NCBI GenBank assembly: GCA_021904315.1
Contig: CM038922.1
Coordinates: forward strand, 8,655,347-8,719,346
Length of the DNA stretch: 64,000 bases
Reading direction: 5' to 3'
Origin: Sphagnum magellanicum
Taxonomy: Eukaryota > Streptophyta > Sphagnopsida > Sphagnales > Sphagnaceae
Made by a program: the position numbers and the translations under genes. Each line of letters starts with the position of its first letter. The stretch's first letter is position 1. Shown in pieces: positions 57,866-64,000 of the stretch. Under the pieces are notes generated by a model. That model was not told the DNA's origin. It was given only the letters and a program-made list of their open reading frames with translations, and searched no databases.

Positions 57866-60732
57866 GGCCAAAGTCTTGTCAGCCCTCTACCATTGAACTC
57901 CATCTAGGATAATAAGGACTTGTAGGTTGGGTCTATTATTGTGTTTTTAAGGAAAAATAAAATAAAATAGTATGATTTATAATTTAATCAAATGCATCCA
58001 ATGAATTTTAAAAACATAGATATATATATTTTTTAATTCATTAAAATAATGAAGGAAATCACATTAGATAATGCATTCTTTTTTATTCCTTTAAAAAAAC
58101 TTATAATTATGACAACTAAAATAATTATTTAAAGAATTCAAAAAGCTTTTTTTAGTCAAATTTATTTGTAGAAAATTTTATTAGTTTAACATGACATTAA
58201 TTTAATTATAGACATACAATGATTCAATATAATTCTAATGCAATAAATGTTATAAAAAACCCAAAGTTGGGGAATATAATCTTTTTTTTATTAGACAATT
58301 CTTTTGAGAAGGTCCCAAGTATGAATAAGCCCAATAGGTTCAATTAAAATTTTGTGACCCAAACTTTGGAAAGGTTTTAAAACATTCTTAAGGTTTTGAG
58401 GACAATTTCAAATTTTTGGGGGAAAGGTGGGGAAGTATCATCATGAATAGGATGGAGAAGTTTCCTAGATGAATTTCACAACATTGTTTATGAGATTCCT
58501 TGTTCATAATGATGTGAGTTCATCTTTATGATTGTGTTTATGCTCAATGTTTGTTTTCTTGTTATATGTGAACCCATGGACAAATTGTAAATATAGGCCA
58601 TCACTTTTAATAGTTTCAACTAAATTAAAAATTCAAACAAATATACGATTCCAAAATTCAATGCAAATAAAAAAATTATTTTCAATTTAAGGTGAATTAC
58701 ATATGTGAATATTAAAAAATTAGGTCATAAATTATCTTGTCCTATTTGCACACTAGGTTTTCCTATTTCCATGCCTTATAGAACCTCTTTCTTTTCATGA
58801 CTATCTATATTTTACATGTTTAGGTTCTATGGTTATTACATGAAAGCTATGATAAGCAATATAGGTATTGACAATTTAGTTACACTAACATACAACAATT
58901 GCATAACTAAATGGTGATGAATGAATTGATATTTATTCTTGATTGGCATAAAAATTTGAAATTAGAATGGAAATTTTAAATAATATGTTATTTTGTTGTC
59001 TTTGAAAATTCATGTATGCATGTCATGGTAAGAGATAATTAATAAATAATTCAAGTACAACACATTTCATATTTTCCAACACACCAACAAGTTTTTTGAG
59101 GACCCAATATTAAAAAGAGTTTGTCCCAATATTAAATGCCACATATCAGGACAACATTTTCAACACGTATCTATTATACATTACATCAGGGTTACATTTG
59201 TGAAGCATCCTAGATGAACACCCAAATAACATAAGTCACTCATGTGTGCAGCTAAGTTGGAAAATAAATTTGACAAGGGATATTATTAAAAATAATGCAC
59301 ATGTTAATAAATGAGATTAACTTTCAACAATTCACATCTAATTCAAATTAGGGCGAAAAAAAGAACTGAAAATGCATATTGTTTGTTGTAATTTATTTTC
59401 CTCCACAAATTAATTTTAATTTTTTTTGCGCAAAATGTTAAAATGAAAATTTTAAAATACTTATCCACATGATGATAATAAGGCAAGGATACTGAGTATG
59501 AAATTCTAAAGATTGTTCATAGAAACCCCCCAAACATAACCCTCTTTTAGTCAAGGTGTGTCAAATTTTAACACATGGTGTCACCCATTTTTTCCAAGCA
59601 TACTTTGGAGTCTCAAAATTTCAAAAGCAAGACTCCCCAAGCGCGGAATGATGATATAACCCTCAAACACAAAAGGTCATGAACCATGTACCATTATCAC
59701 ACTAAACAAGTTCTTTGACAACTCCAAATCCTATTTACAATTTAAAACCCAACTTACTATGAATCTAACTCCAACTTGCATACACAATTAAACTCAAAAA
59801 CTCCCAACATTCATAAACAAATGATGAAGGATGATTGAAAACACCAATAATAACTAATAAGCTATCATAGGTAAAAATGTTTAAAAAAAGGTTGGGATCA
59901 ATTTATTTTTTTGTGGCAAAACTTTGCACCTTGGCGAAGTTTTTTCATTTAAAAACTATTCCAAAAAAAAGAATGACTGGTTTTTTGAATGTTTTGATGA
60001 ATGTTTATTAGCAATCTTTTGAAATTTTTATTTAAAAACTCACCATGCTTTGACCTAGGTACTAACCTAGGAGTTAGGATGCCAAATGTAACACAACTCC
60101 TGAAAATGGCTGGATGCACTGTAGACTTCATTGTCATTCCAAAGGGTTCACTCCTCCATTGGGATTTTAGCTGCAATTTGAAGACTAGGTGGGTGAGGTG
60201 AGGGCTTAGTGGGTATAGGGTTTAGGGTTTAATAAACCCATACATAATACTTTGGATGAAGTACATCCTTGAAGTAGTGTGGAACGGAGTTTGGATCTGT
60301 GAATATGCACAGGTGGCAGTGACTTCCAGAAGGTGGCATTCAAAAAAAAAATGATTGCTTTTGATTGGTCCACGTGGTGGAATTCAAATAGTCTTTCTCT
60401 TTATACCATTCATTTTTCGATTTTTGTGAGTGGGGATGGGGAAATAATTAACACTCTATGTTGGATGTAACCAATGTAAAAAGGCATAAAACAAACACAA
60501 CAAAATTTCAAACCCACCAAGTGTGAAAGCAGATACTATATTGCATGAGAGACCAAATCCAATAACTCCTCATCCCTTGGGCCCAACATACACACATAGA
60601 GGCCTAAATAGGGGGAGATGCTAAAACACTAACCACCCCCACACACAGTCCCAGGGTTGTGGTTTTAGGCCACAATGAACCAGCACACCATGAAGGATGG
60701 ATGGTAAGTGGTCAGGAGACAGTTTTCTGTTG
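57866..60732. other. No gene seen
   Basis: AT-rich. The complementary short frames near 59,949-60,201 show no motif. 60,215-60,238 has GGGTTTAGGGTTTAATAAACCC, a short telomere-like run. Confidence 0.4.
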
Positions 60733-60949
60733 GGTTCCAGTTCCCTAGTTAACCATGGTAGTTAGGTCAGTTGCTTTTTTTAACTACCTACCTACTAACA
60801 ACTCTCTAGCAGGTTGTTAGTAGTTAGTTAGTAAGAACAGCCATTACCTATCCATAAACCATCTACTTACCTAGTAGTTATCTATTTTCCTACCTATCTA
60901 CCTATATATGAGACCTCTTTCTTACATAATTGGTTACCAAGGTGAAACC
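60733..60949 (-). mobile_element. TAGG-rich MITE (family C), copy 2
   Basis: Reverse-orientation relative of 35,290-35,543: AGTTAACCATGGTAGTTAGG, then CTACCTACCTACTAACA on one side and CTACCTATCTACCTATATAT on the other. The ends GGTTCC... and ...GGTGAAACC correspond to the copy-1 ends. Shares the ATGGTT/AACCAT core. Confidence 0.6.
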
Positions 60950-60984
60950 ATATACTAACTCAGTTGAGGTTCATCCACAACTGA

Positions 60985-61205
60985 GTAATAACAGACATCC
61001 AGTGGATGGTGCGTTGGCGGGTTGCTGGTTCACCGTGGCTGTGGTCTTATGCCTTACATGGTTTTGTGCAGAATAACACAGTTCAGGTTGCTGTTTCATG
61101 GCTTGCATGGTTTTGCATAGAAACATTTCATTCATGTTCGAGAAGAAGCTTCTGATGGGATTTGAACCCATCACCTCAAGGAAGTAAGATTTAGTTATCA
61201 CCACT
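60985..61205 (-). mobile_element. tRNA-derived SINE
   Basis: The minus strand has a canonical pol III B box in GGGTTCAAATCCC (61,157-61,169) inside CTTGAGGTGATGGGTTCAAA, the anticodon-to-T-arm layout of a tRNA. An A-box-like AAGTGGTGATAACTAA lies about 40 bases upstream (61,195-61,206). The body holds two similar blocks, GCATGGTTTTGCATAGAAAC and CATGGTTTTGTGCAGAA. It is not a tRNA gene because no acceptor stem pairs. Confidence 0.6.
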
Positions 61206-62495
61206 TGCTTATTTCTTTATGGTTTGAAACAACAAAATTTGATTCTAGATTTTATCTTTTACTCTGAAAATTTATTAGTTGAACCCTACAACAAAATTGT
61301 ATAGGGCTCTCATTTGGGAGGGGTTGTGTCTAGCATCTTCCTATATTGGGAATATGGATTGGAGATGCTCTTCAAGGGCTCCAAGTGGAAAGTGAGAAAA
61401 AATATGCACTTTCATGCTACCATCCATCCATCCATCCATGATCCAATGCAGCATGAAGCAGGTTTTTAAAAGATTCTTATTCCCAAAACAATTAGACAAA
61501 ATTCCTTTGTCTTAAATCATTGGGATGGGATGATGGCCTGAGATCTGACCACATGCAGAACTCAGAAAAAGGGCAAATTTGTAGGCATCTTTAGGGTGAA
61601 ATTTAATACACCCAAAAAGGCTATATTTTGACATGTTATATATAACTGGCCCTCTTCCACCTCCTAACATTCAATGGTGAGCCTATGAATGGTGTTTGCT
61701 AATGTAATAACCAGTGTTGGGCAGTTTATAACTTTTATTTTTAAAAAAAGGAAGAAACCTATCAGGGCAGTTCTTAGGGTTCAGAACAATGGTTCTGCCC
61801 CACAAAGAAAAAGGGTTAAACCAACTAATTCTTATATGTAATTAATTTCTCAGTTGTTAGAAAACAAGGGGCGTGCCACACTGTGGCCTTGCCATTTACA
61901 TTAAAAAAGTATCTTAAGGCAAAAGAAGAATTATGGAAATTCAAATATTTCACCATGCGAAAATATAATCTTCAAAAAAATCCTCTAAAAGAAGCCAAAA
62001 TCCTTCAAGATATCATAACTCTACAAGTAATCTCAAGTTTCAACACAAGACAAAAATATCATCTTTCAAAAATCCTCATATAAAAATAGACCTATTATTA
62101 TTATTATTACCTAGGGGCCAAAATCCCTTAAGCTACAAATACTCTAATAATGAATCCAAACACAATATCCTTGCCTTGGTAGGCAAGGCCAACAAATCCA
62201 ATAATGGCCTACAAAACTGCTGGTTGCTTATGGGTTCTTTCATGAAAACTGTTGATGCTTTGAGGGTTCTTCAATTTTCCAACTTGGATTGGTGCAGTTT
62301 CTAATAACCCTAAAAAATACAGGAGAATTAGGTTTTGTCCTAAGAAGCACTACTACTACTACTCTGCAAGGGTGGAAAAGAAAGGAGTTTCAGAGTGGTA
62401 GGTGTACAAACAAGCTGGTTTGTTTGCACTTCCTTGGCAAATTTGACTCATCATAGTGGTGCTCTTGAAAAGGGGAAGAGAAAAGCTGGGTCCTC
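61206..62495. other. No gene seen
   Basis: Short ATT and TAC trinucleotide runs lie at 62,095-62,110 and 62,350-62,363. No coding motif. Confidence 0.4.
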
Positions 62496-62498
62496 TTA

Positions 62499-62836
62499 GG
62501 CCCACTTTAGATGGGGTCCAAGGTCCAAATTCCTAGGAACCAATTTGGACTAATTTGAAGCAAATTGAATCCTTGAGTTGGACCATGCCTTGGAGGAGGA
62601 GCCTAGTGTGTGCATCTTGGTTGTCCAAATCATGAGCTCTCTCCTTTGAACTCTTTCTTTTGGTTTGAACAAATTGATTTCCCTCCAAACTGCTGCCATA
62701 CAGGTTTAGCTTCAATTTGCCACTTTTTGGTCTCAGATCATCATCTAAAAGCCATGGGTCCAATTTATGGCTCTCAGCCAATAGGATTGCACTATTTCAT
62801 TGGAGCCTGGACCTTGGACCCCATCTAAAATGGCCC
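62499..62836. mobile_element. Tourist-like MITE (PIF/Harbinger), copy 2
   Basis: 29-bp inverted ends match at 27 positions: left GGCCCACTTTAGATGGGGTC (62,499-62,527); right, inverted, GGGCCATTTTAGATGGGGTC (62,808-62,836). TTA occurs exactly on both sides (62,496-62,498; 62,837-62,839). An 82-codon frame on the minus strand (62,533-62,781) has no known domain. Confidence 0.9.
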
Positions 62837-62839
62837 TTA

Positions 62840-64000
62840 AGGTTGAGTGTGAAAGCCACTGATGAATACCCTAACTTTCCATGCCTTTTATTATGGGTGC
62901 ACACAACTTTTACACCAATTCCTCATATTTATGGCTCTTAAGTATAAAGAGAGAATGAACTAGTGTTGCCAGGTTTTCTAGTTTGAATTGTCAAACCTGG
63001 GGTTCAGTTGGAGTGTTTTGTGTCCTGGAACCAAACCAACACTCTTTTAGCAAGAGTGGCACAAGGATTGAACCCTGGAATTCGCCATTGTTTAGAATTG
63101 ATATCAAAATTTTGAGAATAATTTTTTTTAAATGGGTTCAAATTCTTAAGGTAGGCACATTGAACTATTTTTCAAAAGTTAGGAAGTAAGCTGAATTTTA
63201 TGAGTAGGTGATTAGTTTCAATTTGTTGAAAATTTTGCTATTTTCATAATTTTTAAATTTAATTGTTTTGGAATTCCATTCTTATAAAATTTTCAATAAG
63301 AAGGAATGTTATTGTCATGAATATCATTTTCACATAACAAATGAAGTTCATTCATATGAATGTTCATACATGATTCATATTTAATATTTAATATATTTTT
63401 AATTAACTTTCAATTCATTTTTAATTAGCTTTCATTTTATTTTTAATTCAATTTTAGTGCACTCTTATTTAATTATCAATTGATTCATAATTTATTTTTA
63501 GCTCATTCTTAATGAAATCGTATTTAACACATGGTTCATTTGTAACTTAAAAGTTTGATAAAAAACTTTATTGATCAATGGGCACATGAAAACTTCCATG
63601 GAAGCTCATTTGAGATAGGTCTTTAATGGGGTATAAATATAAGTAGGACCTCCCATTTGTTTTGGTTTGTTCAACACAAATTTGAAATACAATCTTACTC
63701 CATAACCTTGTTTTATTATTTTCATGTTTACATTTTTTTTACTTTATCAAAATAAAAATTTTGTTTGTACATTGATGTTGGATACTTCATGTTTTTAGCT
63801 TTAGCCTTTGTGTTATTGTCTTGGTTTTCTTGTTTCAACTTTTGAATTTAAACTTAAACCTACACTTTCATCAATAGTCTTTGTAATTTTCATGCCCATG
63901 ACAATTAATCTACACATGGAATTGAACATTGTTTTTAAACAAAGCTTGAAGAACCTTTTTAAACTTCAAGTTCAACCTTCAAGTTAGAGCTTGGGTTTGA
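62840..64000. other. No gene seen; possible promoter or LTR start near the end
   Basis: Repeated TTTTAATTAGCTTTCA / TTTTTAATTAACTTTCA words at 63,390-63,460. A TATA-box-like GGGTATAAATATAAGTAGG at 63,631-63,649 precedes a T-rich leader-like stretch. The window ends before anything can be confirmed. Confidence 0.35.

Noticed and set aside
60215-60238. Interstitial telomere repeat
   Set aside because: Only two TTTAGGG-like units; too short to mean anything.
61157-61169. tRNA gene suggested by a perfect B box
   Set aside because: No acceptor-stem pairing or proper tRNA length; it reads as a SINE head.

Overview
This is nuclear DNA from a land plant. It is AT-rich, gene-poor and packed with decayed transposable elements, with one well-preserved multi-exon plant gene. 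Long intergenic repeat tracts, strongly diverged LTRs and heavy loss of CpG fit a large, slowly evolving genome such as a gymnosperm. That placement is inference; nothing here fixes the species.

The only gene that reads as intact is an ACT-domain-repeat (ACR) protein gene on the minus strand. Its coding sequence runs from 27,155 down to 24,510 in seven exons and gives 463 residues with four ACT domains. A CpG-rich leader and promoter-side region follows at 27.16-28.32 kb, with a spliced 5' UTR and a CTT/GAA microsatellite.

Upstream of the ACR gene lies an ancient segmental duplication. Copy A holds a kinase pseudogene and its 3' flank (1-1,420) and a piece matching the ACR downstream flank (12,480-12,790). 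Copy B holds the same units at 20,679-22,945 and 24,060-24,330. Copy A is far more AT-shifted and has been spread apart by transposons: a pogo/CENP-B-like transposase fossil (5.93-11.04 kb), split by a GTTGCA-rich element (about 6.84-10.09 kb), with a relative at about 2.4-5.26 kb. Between the copies sit a roughly 5-kb PIF/Harbinger transposon (13,956-18,928) and a LINE-like 3' fragment (19.27-19.86 kb).

From 28.3 to 41.4 kb there is no recognisable gene. It holds MITE-like families, a long perfect hairpin (31,949-32,001), a 72-bp minisatellite (33.63-33.98 kb) and microsatellites. From 41,478 to 50,297 lies a full-length but broken Copia LTR retrotransposon on the minus strand, with a 5-bp target duplication and a tRNA-iMet-type primer site. 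It carries three later insertions: a 1,992-bp GTTGCA-family element with an 8-bp duplication, a roughly 945-bp solo-LTR-like block, and a 313-bp hAT-type MITE with perfect ends and 8-bp duplication. From 50.3 to 64 kb are two Tourist-like MITEs (53,544-53,744 and 62,499-62,836), further MITE copies, a tRNA-derived SINE, a minisatellite and long AT-rich stretches without a supported gene.

The interest of the window is in layered insertions that can be ordered in time, several small inverted-repeat families present in more than one copy, and the contrast between an intact gene and the decay around it. I found no new biochemical system. The best candidates for something undescribed are the GTTGCA-rich element family, the four-copy MITE family and the 31.95-kb hairpin.
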